This document shows, piece after piece, positions 56,320 to 64,000 of a DNA stretch of 64,000 nt. The position numbers and the translations under genes are program-made. Origin of the DNA: Candidatus Microbacterium colombiense (lineage in GTDB: Bacteria > Actinomycetota > Actinomycetes > Actinomycetales > Microbacteriaceae); assembly GCA_029203165.1 (NCBI GenBank), contig CP119308.1, forward strand, positions 992,001-1,056,000. Direction: 5' to 3'. Below the pieces are notes generated by a model that ran no database searches, had not been told where the DNA came from, and saw nothing but the letters and a program-made list of their open reading frames with translations. Numbering within the stretch: the stretch's first letter is position 1; the number at the start of each line of letters is the position of its first letter.

Positions 56320-56805
56320 ATGGCATTCCAGGTTCCGAGAATGGATGAGCACGAATCGCGGGCCTGGCTCGGCCTGGTGGCGGTCACGCAGTTGCTCCCG
56401 ACCGCTCTGGACTCGCAGCTGCAGCGCGACGCCCACCTGACGCACTTCGAGTTCATGGTGCTGACGGCACTCCGCTTCGCGCCCGAGAGCACTCTGCGCA
56501 TGACCGCGCTCGCCGACGCCACCAACGCGTCCCTGACGCGGCTCTCGCACGTCTGCACGCGGCTGGAGAAGCGCGGGATCGTCGAGCGCACTCGGTCTGC
56601 CGACGACCGACGGGTGACGGACGTCCAGCTCGCCACCGAGGGCCGGCGCATGTTGATCCGGGCCATGCCGGGGCACATCGAGACCGCGCGACACCTCGTG
56701 ATCGACGCGCTCACCCCCGCGCAGCGGGACGCGCTGGCTGACATCGCCGAGACGATCATCGATCGGCTGTCGGGCGCCGAGGTGAGCGCACCGCCGCACG
56801 GCTGA
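56320..56805 (+). CDS. MarR family regulator of catDE
   Basis: A 161-aa winged-helix protein: LRMTALADATNASLTRLSHVCTRLEKRGIVER is the HTH and RSADDRRVTDVQLATEGR the wing. ATG 56320. Divergent from catD with the shared operator; by analogy to the Bacillus system it would be a repressor inactivated by quinones or related electrophiles. Two Cys residues are not conserved enough to name a sensor thiol. Confidence 0.88.
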   Translation: MAFQVPRMDEHESRAWLGLVAVTQLLPTALDSQLQRDAHLTHFEFMVLTALRFAPESTLRMTALADATNASLTRLSHVCTRLEKRGIVERTRSADDRRVTDVQLATEGRRMLIRAMPGHIETARHLVIDALTPAQRDALADIAETIIDRLSGAEVSAPPHG

Positions 56806-56894
56806 CACCGTCGCATTCCCGAATCTCCGCTGCATGCAACGTTCTCTCCTCTGCCGGCCATGTTCTTGATGAGCCACGATGGATGGGGAGCACC

Positions 56895-57530
56895 ATGAAC
56901 GATCACGAACTCGATGAGCGGTTGCGTCGCGCCGATCCGGCCGGCCCCGTGCCGGAGGCGCTCGACGCGACGATGGATCGATTGGTCGCGCAGCCGCTCG
57001 CCGGCCGCCCGCGTCGACGCTGGCGCCCCATCGTGGCGGTCGGCGGCACTCTGGTGCTGGTCGGAGCGCTTGCGGCGGCCACCGATATCGATAGCTTTCT
57101 GCTCTCTGTGCCTCCGTTCGCGGGCCTCGAGTACGGAGCCGACTTCCGTCCTGCATCCGGTCTGCCTTTCGTTCCGACAGAAGGACAGGATCGCGGCGAG
57201 CAGTGCAGGCTGTACGTGGATCTGGGAGGCCTCACCGACGAGCAGCGTACGGCGGTCGGCGACTATTGGGCGTCAGCGGATCCGGCGGTGTTCGCCGCCG
57301 CTGTGCAGGAGCGAAAGCAGAACCCTCGAGAGGAGGACATCGGCTACCCCGAGTCGATCGAGTCCTGGGCGGTGGTCGAGCAGAGCCTGGTCGTTCTCGA
57401 TCAGGTGGTTCCTGGCATCGCGTGGGGTGCCGCCACCCCGGGGGAGTCCTTCGAGCCGGGCGATCCGCACCTGGCTTCCGTGACCCAGCTTTGTCGTGAC
57501 GATCTCGACGGTATCGAGCCCACGGAATGA
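56895..57530 (+). CDS. Single-pass membrane protein, possible anti-sigma factor
   Basis: A 211-aa protein: a short helical N-terminal cytoplasmic part with an MNDHELDERLRRADP start, one transmembrane helix (about residues 45-65, IVAVGGTLVLVGALAAA) and an extracellular domain. The layout and coupling (ATGA) to a sigma factor gene suggest an anti-sigma factor, but no zinc motif is present. In most pairs the sigma gene comes first; here the order is reversed. Confidence 0.6.
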   Translation: MNDHELDERLRRADPAGPVPEALDATMDRLVAQPLAGRPRRRWRPIVAVGGTLVLVGALAAATDIDSFLLSVPPFAGLEYGADFRPASGLPFVPTEGQDRGEQCRLYVDLGGLTDEQRTAVGDYWASADPAVFAAAVQERKQNPREEDIGYPESIESWAVVEQSLVVLDQVVPGIAWGAATPGESFEPGDPHLASVTQLCRDDLDGIEPTE

Positions 57531-58048
57531 TGTCATATCTGCGCGCCTCGGTTCCGCACATCACTGCCGACGCCGAACGGATCGAGCACGTGGTTCGACG
57601 CGAAGCCCCGGCGTTGCTGGCGTACTTCGAACGCAGGAGCTCTCCGCAGGACGCTGCTGATCTGCTGGGCGAGACGCTGCTCATTGCCTGGAGACGGGTG
57701 TCGGCCGTGCCCACCGATGACCAGGAGGCTCGCATGTGGCTCTTCGGGGTCGCCCGTCGAGTGCTCATGACGAGTCGACGAAGCGGAGTGCGACGCCAAG
57801 CGTTGGCGGAACGTCTGCGGGAAGAGGCTCTGACGCGTCCTGCGTCGACAGCACCTCAGGACGACGGTCTGCGGGAGGCTCTCGCCGACCTCGACGCCCT
57901 CGATGCAGAGATCATCCGCTTGCTCCACTGGGACGGATTCGGCCTCGGTGAGATCGCACAGCACCTCGGCAAACCTGCGGGCACGATCCGCAGCCGCTAC
58001 AGCCGCGCGCGAGCGGTCCTGCGCGCGGCGTTGGAAGATGAGCGGTAG
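57527..58048 (+). CDS. ECF-type RNA polymerase sigma factor
   Basis: A 173-aa sigma-70 family protein with region 2 (about 30-85, DAADLLGETLLIAWRRV, then ARMWLFGVARRVL) and region 4 HTH (about 120-170, GLGEIAQHLGKPAGTIRSRYSRARAVLRA). It lacks regions 1 and 3. It is coupled to the membrane protein gene before it. No target promoters were found. Confidence 0.85.
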   Translation: MMSYLRASVPHITADAERIEHVVRREAPALLAYFERRSSPQDAADLLGETLLIAWRRVSAVPTDDQEARMWLFGVARRVLMTSRRSGVRRQALAERLREEALTRPASTAPQDDGLREALADLDALDAEIIRLLHWDGFGLGEIAQHLGKPAGTIRSRYSRARAVLRAALEDER

Positions 58049-58055
58049 CAGTGAC

Positions 58056-58562
58056 CTAGCCGTGCGCGAGCACCTGCAGGCCGATCACGGCCAACCCCAG
58101 CGCGGCCTCGGCGCCGAGCGCGATGAGTCGCTGGATCCAGGTCAGCGGGATGCGGCGCACCGCGACCCAGCCGATCACGATCAGGGAGACGAGCAGCGCG
58201 ATGGCGCTCGCGCGCAGGGCCGCCCCGGTGCTCCAAACGCCCAAGGCGGCGACGCCGAGGAAGATGAACGGCAGAACCACGGTGCTGAGCGCCCCGAAGC
58301 TCGACCCGACGGCGTGACGCAGCTCGGTGCGGGTGAACAGGCGTCCGTGCACCACCAGGTGCGAGACGAGATCGGCCGTGAACACCGCGAGCAGCGTGCC
58401 GAGAACCGTGACGATCAACGTCGTGGCGGACTGCCCGGCCGTCGGGTGGCCGTGGCTGGAGAGGGTGATCACGACCGCGAGCGCGGCGAACGTGAGGTAG
58501 ATGCGCTCCTTCAGATGTGCGGCGCGCGCCGCGCGTTCGGCATCGTCGATCTCTGCAGCCAT
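58056..58562 (-). CDS. Hypothetical membrane protein with four helices
   Basis: A 168-aa protein with about four hydrophobic segments after a charged N-terminus (EIDDAERAARAAHLKERIYL). ATG 58562 is used. No family name is certain. It is convergent with the sigma factor gene (7 bp apart) and divergent from terC. Confidence 0.7.
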   Translation of the reverse strand: MAAEIDDAERAARAAHLKERIYLTFAALAVVITLSSHGHPTAGQSATTLIVTVLGTLLAVFTADLVSHLVVHGRLFTRTELRHAVGSSFGALSTVVLPFIFLGVAALGVWSTGAALRASAIALLVSLIVIGWVAVRRIPLTWIQRLIALGAEAALGLAVIGLQVLAHG

Positions 58563-58657
58563 GTCGGTCTCCGCTCTGTGGGGCGGATCCAGCGTAATCG
58601 GGTGGAGTCCGCTCACACCCCGTTGGCAGCGAGCACCCCTCCCGATCCCGTACACTG

Positions 58658-58739
58658 GAGATCCCAAGGGGAGTACTCCGACACGGTGGGTTCGTCATTA
58701 CGGATGCAATCGCATCCCGGTTCACCGGTTCCTGATCTC
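58658..58739 (+). ncRNA. yybP-ykoY-type manganese riboswitch
   Basis: The leader of terC has the conserved AAGGGGAGTA loop and TTCGTCATTAC loop of the yybP-ykoY (Mn2+) riboswitch. Stem P1 is GAGATC (58658-58663) with GATCTC (58734-58739), a second stem CGGTG/CACCG (58684-58688/58723-58727) and a hairpin GGATGC/GCATCC (58702-58717). P1 ends four bases before the start codon, so Mn2+ binding may control the ribosome site. TACACT at 58651 could be a -10 box. Confidence 0.8.
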
Positions 58740-58743
58740 AGGA

Positions 58744-59811
58744 ATGGAGAAGACTTTGGCGCTGCTACTGCATACGCCGACTCTGGAGCCCTCCTTGGAC
58801 ATCACCCCCCTCATCTGGATCATCACGATCGCCGTCACGATCGCGTTCTTCGTGTACGAGTTCTTCGCGCACGTGCGTACGCCGCACGAGCCGACCATCG
58901 CCGAATCGGCACGGTGGTCGATCTTCTACATCAGCCTCGCGCTGCTGTTCGGCGTCGGAATCGGCGTATTCTCCGGCTGGACGTTCGGCGGTGAGTACTT
59001 CGCGGGCTACCTGACCGAGAAGGCGCTGTCGATCGACAACCTCTTCGTGTTCCTGATCGTGATGACCGGGTTCGCCGTGCCCAAGATCTATCAGCAGAAG
59101 GTGCTGATGATCGGCATCGTGATCGCGCTGATCCTGCGCGGAATCTTCATCGCGGTCGGCGCGACCCTGATCGAGAACTTCTCCTGGATCTTCTACCTGT
59201 TCGGTGCGCTGCTGCTGGTGCTCGCCTACCGTCAGGCCTTCAGCAACCACGAGAGCAACCCCGCCAACGGCCGGTTCATGACCTTCGTGCGTCGCCACCT
59301 GCCCGTCAGCGACGAGTACAACAACGACCGTCTGACGGTCGTCAAGAACGGCAAGCGCTTCGTCACCCCGATGCTGCTGACGATCATCGCGATCGGCTTC
59401 ATCGACCTCGTCTTCGCGGTCGACTCGATCCCCGCGATCTACGGCCTGACCGACGAGGCGTACATCGTGTTCACTGCGAACGCCTTCGCGCTGATGGGTC
59501 TGCGGCAGCTGTACTTCCTCATCGGCGGGCTGCTCGAGCGCCTCGTGTACCTGGCTCAGGGCCTCGCCGTCATCCTCGCGTTCATCGGTGTGAAGCTCGT
59601 CTTCCACGCTCTGCACGTCAACGAGCTGCCGTTCGTCAACGGCGGTGAGCCGGTGCTGTGGGCCCCTGAGATCCCGATCTGGTTCTCGCTGCTCTTCATC
59701 GGCGCGACCATCGCGGTCGCCACTGTCGCCAGCCTCGTCAAGACGCGCAACGACCCCAAGCCCCTTCCTTCCGACACCATCGCAACACCGACCAACAAGG
59801 AGCACTCTTGA
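58744..59811 (+). CDS. terC: TerC family manganese exporter-like membrane protein
   Basis: A 355-aa membrane protein of the TerC/Alx family with eight or nine helices; the conserved EKALSIDNLFVFLIVM, and FIDLVFAVDSIPAIY with acidic metal-binding residues, are present. Family members export Mn2+. A manganese riboswitch lies directly in front, which supports this role. The tail after the last helix is short and polar. Confidence 0.92.
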   Translation: MEKTLALLLHTPTLEPSLDITPLIWIITIAVTIAFFVYEFFAHVRTPHEPTIAESARWSIFYISLALLFGVGIGVFSGWTFGGEYFAGYLTEKALSIDNLFVFLIVMTGFAVPKIYQQKVLMIGIVIALILRGIFIAVGATLIENFSWIFYLFGALLLVLAYRQAFSNHESNPANGRFMTFVRRHLPVSDEYNNDRLTVVKNGKRFVTPMLLTIIAIGFIDLVFAVDSIPAIYGLTDEAYIVFTANAFALMGLRQLYFLIGGLLERLVYLAQGLAVILAFIGVKLVFHALHVNELPFVNGGEPVLWAPEIPIWFSLLFIGATIAVATVASLVKTRNDPKPLPSDTIATPTNKEHS

Positions 59812-59851
59812 GCGCGCAGCGCTGTTCTGACTCTTCGGACTCTGACAGTAC

Positions 59852-59877
59852 GAGCGTCCGGTTCACCCCGGACGCTC
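59852..59877 (+). terminator. Hairpin between terC and the CNNM gene
   Basis: Perfect 10-bp stem GAGCGTCCGG / CCGGACGCTC, loop TTCACC. It could end most terC transcripts. Confidence 0.6.
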
Positions 59878-59905
59878 ACCCCTCGACAGACAGGAACGCC
59901 CGCTG

Positions 59906-61177
59906 ATGGGCGACCTGTTCTGGAACATCGGTCTCGTCTTCGCGTTCGTCCTGATCGGCGGTGTGTTCGCCGCCACCGAGATGGCTCTGGTCACGCTGCG
60001 TGAGAGTCAGATCACCGCGATCGGCCAGCGTGGTCGCCGCGGGGCGAAGGTCGCGGCTCTCGCCCGTAACCCCAACACCTTCCTCTCGGCTGTGCAGATC
60101 GGTGTGACGGTGGCGGGTTTCGCCTCCGCCGCCTATGGTGCGACGTCGATCGCTCCGTCACTGGCGCCGTTGCTCGAATCCTGGGGAGCGGCTCCGGCAC
60201 TGGCCCTGACGATCGCGACGCTCGTGTTGACCCTGATCATCGCCTACCTGTCGCTCGTGCTCGGCGAGCTCGTTCCGAAGCGTCTCGCGATCCAGCGCAA
60301 CGCGCAGTTCGCATACGCCGTCGCGCCCGCCCTCAACGGTTTCGCGACGGTCATGCGGCCGGTGATCTGGCTGCTCTCCGTGTCGACGAACGCTCTCGTG
60401 AGGCTGCTGGGTGGAGACCCGCACAAGACGTCGGATGAGATGACCGATGAAGAGGTGCGTGAGATCGTCGCGAGCCATCAGGGACTGCCCGACGATGAGC
60501 GACGCATCCTCGACGACGTGCTCTCGCTTCGTGGTCGACAGATCAGCGAGGTCATGCGTCCGCGGCCCGAGGTGGTCGCCCTCGACGAGACGTCGAGCGT
60601 CGGCGACGCGATGGCACAGGTGCGGGAGCTGCCCTTCTCGCGCTACCCCGTGTCGGACAAGTCGATCGACGACATCACGGGCTTCGTGCACGTGCGCGAC
60701 CTCTTCGAGACGGCCGCGACCGACCCGGACCGTGCGCTCGCCTCACTGGTGCGCGCGATCCCGTACATCCCCTCGACCGCTCGCGTGCTGCCGACACTGA
60801 CCCGGATGCGTGCGGATGGGCATCAGATCGCGGTCGTGGTCGACGAGTACGGCGGCACCGACGGCCTCGTCACCCTCGAGGACCTGGTGGAGGAGGTCGT
60901 GGGCGAGATCTTCGACGAGTACGACACCGCGGTGCTGGATGCCCCGGGCGGGGGCGTCGACGGACGGCTCAACCTGCAGGACTTCGAAGAGGCGACGGGC
61001 GTCGAATTGCCGCGCGGATCATCCGACACGATCGCCGGCTTCGTGACGGAGCAACTCGGGCGGCTCGCGATCGTCGGCGACACGGTCGAGGTGCCGGGCG
61101 CGACGATCCAGGTCGCCGAACTCGACCGTCGTCGCATCGCCCGGGTGCGGGTCACCCCGCGGGCCGAGGCCGACTGA
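59906..61177 (+). CDS. CNNM/CorC family transporter (DUF21, CBS, CorC_HlyC)
   Basis: A 423-aa protein in three parts: a DUF21 membrane domain (about 1-180, with GVFAATEMALVTLRESQI), two CBS domains (about 205-330, VMRPRPEVVALDETSSV) and a CorC_HlyC C-terminal domain (about 340-420). Relatives move Mg2+, Co2+ or Na+. Its place behind terC suggests a metal homeostasis pair. Confidence 0.9.
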   Translation: MGDLFWNIGLVFAFVLIGGVFAATEMALVTLRESQITAIGQRGRRGAKVAALARNPNTFLSAVQIGVTVAGFASAAYGATSIAPSLAPLLESWGAAPALALTIATLVLTLIIAYLSLVLGELVPKRLAIQRNAQFAYAVAPALNGFATVMRPVIWLLSVSTNALVRLLGGDPHKTSDEMTDEEVREIVASHQGLPDDERRILDDVLSLRGRQISEVMRPRPEVVALDETSSVGDAMAQVRELPFSRYPVSDKSIDDITGFVHVRDLFETAATDPDRALASLVRAIPYIPSTARVLPTLTRMRADGHQIAVVVDEYGGTDGLVTLEDLVEEVVGEIFDEYDTAVLDAPGGGVDGRLNLQDFEEATGVELPRGSSDTIAGFVTEQLGRLAIVGDTVEVPGATIQVAELDRRRIARVRVTPRAEAD

Positions 61178-61181
61178 GGTG

Positions 61182-61215
61182 GGCGGGGCGCAGGTCAGTC
61201 GGCCTGCGCCCCGCC
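61182..61215 (+). terminator. Terminator behind the CNNM gene
   Basis: Perfect 13-bp stem GGCGGGGCGCAGG / CCTGCGCCCCGCC with loop TCAGTCGG. The core GCAGGTCAGTCGGCCTGCG is identical to that at 28719-28737. Confidence 0.75.
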
Positions 61216-61314
61216 GCCGAGTCCTCCCAGTGTGATCATGCTCACATCCTGTCGCCGAGGTCGGACACCGAGGTCGGACACCCGGGCCGGACCCGGGGAT
61301 CGGCCGCGCGGTGC

Positions 61315-62208
61315 TCAGTCGGGGAAGGCGACTCCCGTGAGGGATTCCGCCGCCGCCCAGACGTCGGCGCCGGTGGCGGGGGAGCGCACCTGTTCGGATG
61401 CCGTCACCGGCGCCGGAGCGCCGCGGAATTCGAGCAACCCTCCCGGGCCCCAGTAGTCCCCGCTTCGGACCTCGTCGGATGTGGCGGCGTGCACGATCGG
61501 CAGAGCACCGCCGTTCTTGCCCTGCACCACCACACGCGTCGGCGATGCGAGCGCGCGGACGAGCGCCGAGACCTCCACCGCGCCGGGGCGTGTCGGGGTG
61601 AGAGGATCCACGGCATAGCCGGGGTGGGCGCAGATCGCGGAGCGCGACGTGTGTGACCATCGCCGATCGAGTTCGAACGCGAAGGCCATGAGCGCCGCCT
61701 TCGAGCGCCCGTACTGGCGGAGGGATGACCCTCGCCACGGCTCCGAGAGCGTGTCGGGCTCGATCCGGGCGAAACGATGGGCCAACGAGCCGACGGCGAC
61801 GACCCGTGCATCGTCGGCCAATACCGGCGCGAGCTGCGCGAGGAGCGCGAAGTGTCCGAGGAAGTTCGTACCGACCATGAGGTCGAGTCCGTCGCTCGTG
61901 CGGGCGGCTCGGTCGGCGGCCTTGACTCCCGCGTTGCAGATGACCGCGTCGAGGCGTTCATCGACCGCGGAGGCCGCCGCGCCGATGCTGTGGAGTGAGC
62001 CGAGGTCGAGCGCCAGCACGCGCAGATCCGCGTCGGGCGCCTGTGCGCGGATCGCCGACACCGCGTTCTGCGCCCGCTCCACGGATCGGCACCCCAGCAG
62101 CACTCGTGCCCCGCGAACGGCGAGTTGCTCCGCGCACCAGTATCCGATCCCGGCGTTCGCGCCGGTGACGAGGACGGTGCGGCCGAGGAGGTCGGGGGAA
62201 GCGGGCAT
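61315..62208 (-). CDS. Short-chain dehydrogenase/reductase
   Basis: A 297-aa SDR of the retinol dehydrogenase/WWOX-like group: TGANAGIGYW cofactor motif (about 15-24), CNAG (ICNAGVKA) and the YGRSK catalytic pair after an SLAHRF stretch. NADPH is likely from CRSVER after beta-2. The substrate is unknown. It stands alone on the minus strand. Confidence 0.9.
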   Translation of the reverse strand: MPASPDLLGRTVLVTGANAGIGYWCAEQLAVRGARVLLGCRSVERAQNAVSAIRAQAPDADLRVLALDLGSLHSIGAAASAVDERLDAVICNAGVKAADRAARTSDGLDLMVGTNFLGHFALLAQLAPVLADDARVVAVGSLAHRFARIEPDTLSEPWRGSSLRQYGRSKAALMAFAFELDRRWSHTSRSAICAHPGYAVDPLTPTRPGAVEVSALVRALASPTRVVVQGKNGGALPIVHAATSDEVRSGDYWGPGGLLEFRGAPAPVTASEQVRSPATGADVWAAAESLTGVAFPD

Positions 62209-62257
62209 TCCCCCAACCTACGCCCGGCCCACCCGCCCCTTCGTGCCCGCGGGTGGC

Positions 62258-63718
62258 TCAGTCGACCGGTGAAGCCTGTCGCCGGGACCGTGCCAGCGCG
62301 CCGGCGAGCACGCCGACGAGCACATCGATCACGAGGAATCCGAGCAGAGTCCAGCCCACGAGCGGCAGCCACAGCCCGACCAGTACTGCGCCGAGTGCCA
62401 CCGCGCCACGTCCCCACCAGGGGGCGTCGCGCAGCGCACCGCGCCGCGGCGGGGTGCCCGCGAGGCGCCCGGGATCGCGGGTCGGTCGTCTCTTCCACCA
62501 CATCAGATACCCGAGCACGACCATGCCGGCGATCGAGCTCGCGATAAGGAACAGCACGATCTGATTGGCGAGCCCGAACATGACTCCCATATGCAGATCG
62601 ATGCCCCAGCGCGCGAGCTTGGCCGGCAGCGAGTAGTCGGCGAAGTCCACACGGTCGACCACCTGCATCGTGGTGCCGTCGATCGCGACCTGGTCGACCT
62701 CCGTCGGGAAGCTGGACTTGATCTCGCGCACGACCCAGGCGGAACCCGGTTCGACTGGAGACCTGATCTCGACGAGTCCGGTGTTGACGTTCGTGCGTCG
62801 CGCGATCGCGAGCACCGCATCGAAGGTGGCGGGGTTGGCCGCACCGGTCGGAGCGGATTCCGATCCGTGATGATGCGCGTGCACGTCGGCGGGTGCTTCG
62901 GTGTCGTCGCCCAGGGTCGTGGCCAGCTGCGGGTTCTCCCAGCCCAGCGATGATCGCAGGTTAGACACGTTCGTCCCCGCGTACTGCGACCAGGTGATTC
63001 CGGTCGCGGAGAGGAACAGTGCGCCGAGGAGCACCCAGATCCCCAGAGACGTGTGCAGTCCGAACAGTCTCCGATAGCCGCGATGGCCCGGGTTCGGGCG
63101 CAGGAGGTCTCGCTTCTGGCGTGCTGTGCGGATGCGGATGATCCACAGCGCCAGTCCGGCGAGCGCGACGACCCCCAGCCAGGACGCGGCCACCTCGCTG
63201 TACAGACGCCCGAACTCTCCGAGCTGCAGATTCCGGTGCAGGTTGTCGATCCAGGTTCGTAGCGGGAGCGCGCCGCTCGTGCCGTACACCGTGAGATCGC
63301 CACGGACCTCCCCGGTCGCCGGGTCGATGAACACCGCCCGGGACTCGCTCGCACCGAGCCCCTCGTCGGCGAACAGGATGCGCGTCGTATCGCCCGGCTC
63401 GGGTGCGGGCCGCACCGCCGAGAGTGTGGGCTCATCGCCGATGTGCGCCTCGGCGACAGCGATCTGCTCGGCGAGGGTGAGGGTGGTGTCGGCCGCCGGC
63501 GCATGCAGCTCGTGGGCGTAGACGACCTGTTCGAGCTGAGGGGTCAGTGCGTACAGTGCCCCGCTGACGGCGGCGATAAGGATGAACGGACCCACCAGGA
63601 TTCCGGCGTAGAAGTGGAGCCGCAGCAGGAGCGCACCGAACCACCCGCGGCGGCGGTGCGGGGGAGTCTGCTCCATCCCGGGGGCCGATGCTGGCGCGGC
63701 GGATGCGGTGACGGTCAT
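62258..63718 (-). CDS. PepSY-associated TM helix protein
   Basis: A 486-aa membrane protein of the PepSY_TM family: N-terminal helix (LRLHFYAGILVGPFILIAAV), a PepSY-type external loop, more helices and His-rich turn (DVHAHHHGSES). Such proteins are linked to iron and siderophore reduction. ATG 63718 overlaps the stop of the upstream DyP peroxidase gene (ATGA), so they are co-translated. Confidence 0.88.
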   Translation of the reverse strand: MTVTASAAPASAPGMEQTPPHRRRGWFGALLLRLHFYAGILVGPFILIAAVSGALYALTPQLEQVVYAHELHAPAADTTLTLAEQIAVAEAHIGDEPTLSAVRPAPEPGDTTRILFADEGLGASESRAVFIDPATGEVRGDLTVYGTSGALPLRTWIDNLHRNLQLGEFGRLYSEVAASWLGVVALAGLALWIIRIRTARQKRDLLRPNPGHRGYRRLFGLHTSLGIWVLLGALFLSATGITWSQYAGTNVSNLRSSLGWENPQLATTLGDDTEAPADVHAHHHGSESAPTGAANPATFDAVLAIARRTNVNTGLVEIRSPVEPGSAWVVREIKSSFPTEVDQVAIDGTTMQVVDRVDFADYSLPAKLARWGIDLHMGVMFGLANQIVLFLIASSIAGMVVLGYLMWWKRRPTRDPGRLAGTPPRRGALRDAPWWGRGAVALGAVLVGLWLPLVGWTLLGFLVIDVLVGVLAGALARSRRQASPVD

Positions 63719-64000
63719 GCGTCGTCCTCCCCCGAGAGCAGGGTCTCGCCGATGAACCCGCCCTCGCGGCATCCCGGCGGTACCGCGAACACCGCCGAAC
63801 CGATCGGTGTCGTCCACTCGTTGAGCAGGTCGAGTTCATCGAGTCGCCGCTGCATCGGCGTGAATTGACGGGCGACGTCGGCCTGGAAGGAGACGAAGAT
63901 CAGACCCGACTCCGAGACGCCCACGCCCGACGGCCGTTCGTCGTAGTTGTAGGCGCGGCGGAAGATCTGCACTCCGTCGTCGCCCCGCGCCCGCCGGATG
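63715..64000 (-). CDS. DyP-type peroxidase C-terminus (partial, EfeB-like)
   Basis: The C-terminal 94 residues of a DyP peroxidase run off the right edge. QIFRRAYNYDERP, GLIFVSFQADVARQFTPMQR and SAVFAVPPG match the end of EfeB/DyP proteins, which oxidise haem-related or iron substrates. It is upstream of and overlaps the PepSY gene; the rest of the locus (perhaps efeU/efeO) lies outside. Confidence 0.88.
   Translation of the reverse strand, partial: IRRARGDDGVQIFRRAYNYDERPSGVGVSESGLIFVSFQADVARQFTPMQRRLDELDLLNEWTTPIGSAVFAVPPGCREGGFIGETLLSGEDDA

Overview
The window is high-GC actinobacterial DNA, most like Microbacterium or a close Microbacteriaceae relative. Signs are strong G/C third positions, many GTG starts, ATGA/GTGA gene overlaps, WhiB and Lsr2 proteins, a TreY-TreZ pair, SufS-SufU and an actinobacterial type of TnsA. 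The genus call is inference from gene content and composition.

Layout. 1-12.4 kb is ordinary chromosome: trehalose synthesis (treY partial, treZ), Fe-S assembly (sufS, sufU), an F420/NADP-type oxidoreductase, a GntR regulator, a copper module (CsoR-like operator, copZ, copA), a small membrane protein coupled to a HExxH protein, an SDR and tRNA-Arg(ACG). 12,467-21,574 is an integrated element bounded by a perfect 53-bp direct repeat of the tRNA 3' part. It carries a tyrosine integrase, an excisionase-like HTH protein, an HUH-type Rep protein, a WhiB-like protein, a ClpP-fold protease with a coupled 65-aa partner, and unknown genes, but no FtsK/TraB-type DNA pump.

21.6-40.5 kb is chromosome again: a LysR-mesX-mesD methionine synthase locus with two apparent frameshifts, a LysR/flavoprotein pair, sdaA, an ATPase, two TetR regulators with a reductase, an ABC-2 exporter, hrpB, flotillin and a MarR regulator.

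40,545-54,547 is read here as a fossil Tn7-like transposon. The left end has TGTCC-N12-TCTGTAG followed by four TGTAGA motifs about 20 bp apart. The right end has the exact inverse, CTACAGA-N12-GGACA, and the flanking 5-mers match at 4 of 5 bases. TnsA is intact. An apparent tnsB N-terminal stub is left, and no TnsC is seen. Its cargo is less GC-rich: an Lsr2-like silencer and a compact NRPS-like biosynthetic cluster with ATP-grasp, FAD oxidase, left-handed beta-helix protein, aldo/keto reductase, free-standing C, PCP and A domains, acyltransferase, MFS exporter and its own phosphopantetheinyl transferase. I do not recognise this cluster, and it is the best candidate for an undescribed system.

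54.6-64.0 kb is chromosome: an ankyrin-like protein, a catDE-like quinone/catechol response locus with its MarR regulator and operator, a putative anti-sigma/sigma pair, a manganese (yybP-ykoY) riboswitch controlling terC, a CNNM/CorC-type metal transporter, an SDR, and a PepSY membrane protein coupled to a DyP-type peroxidase that runs off the right edge.
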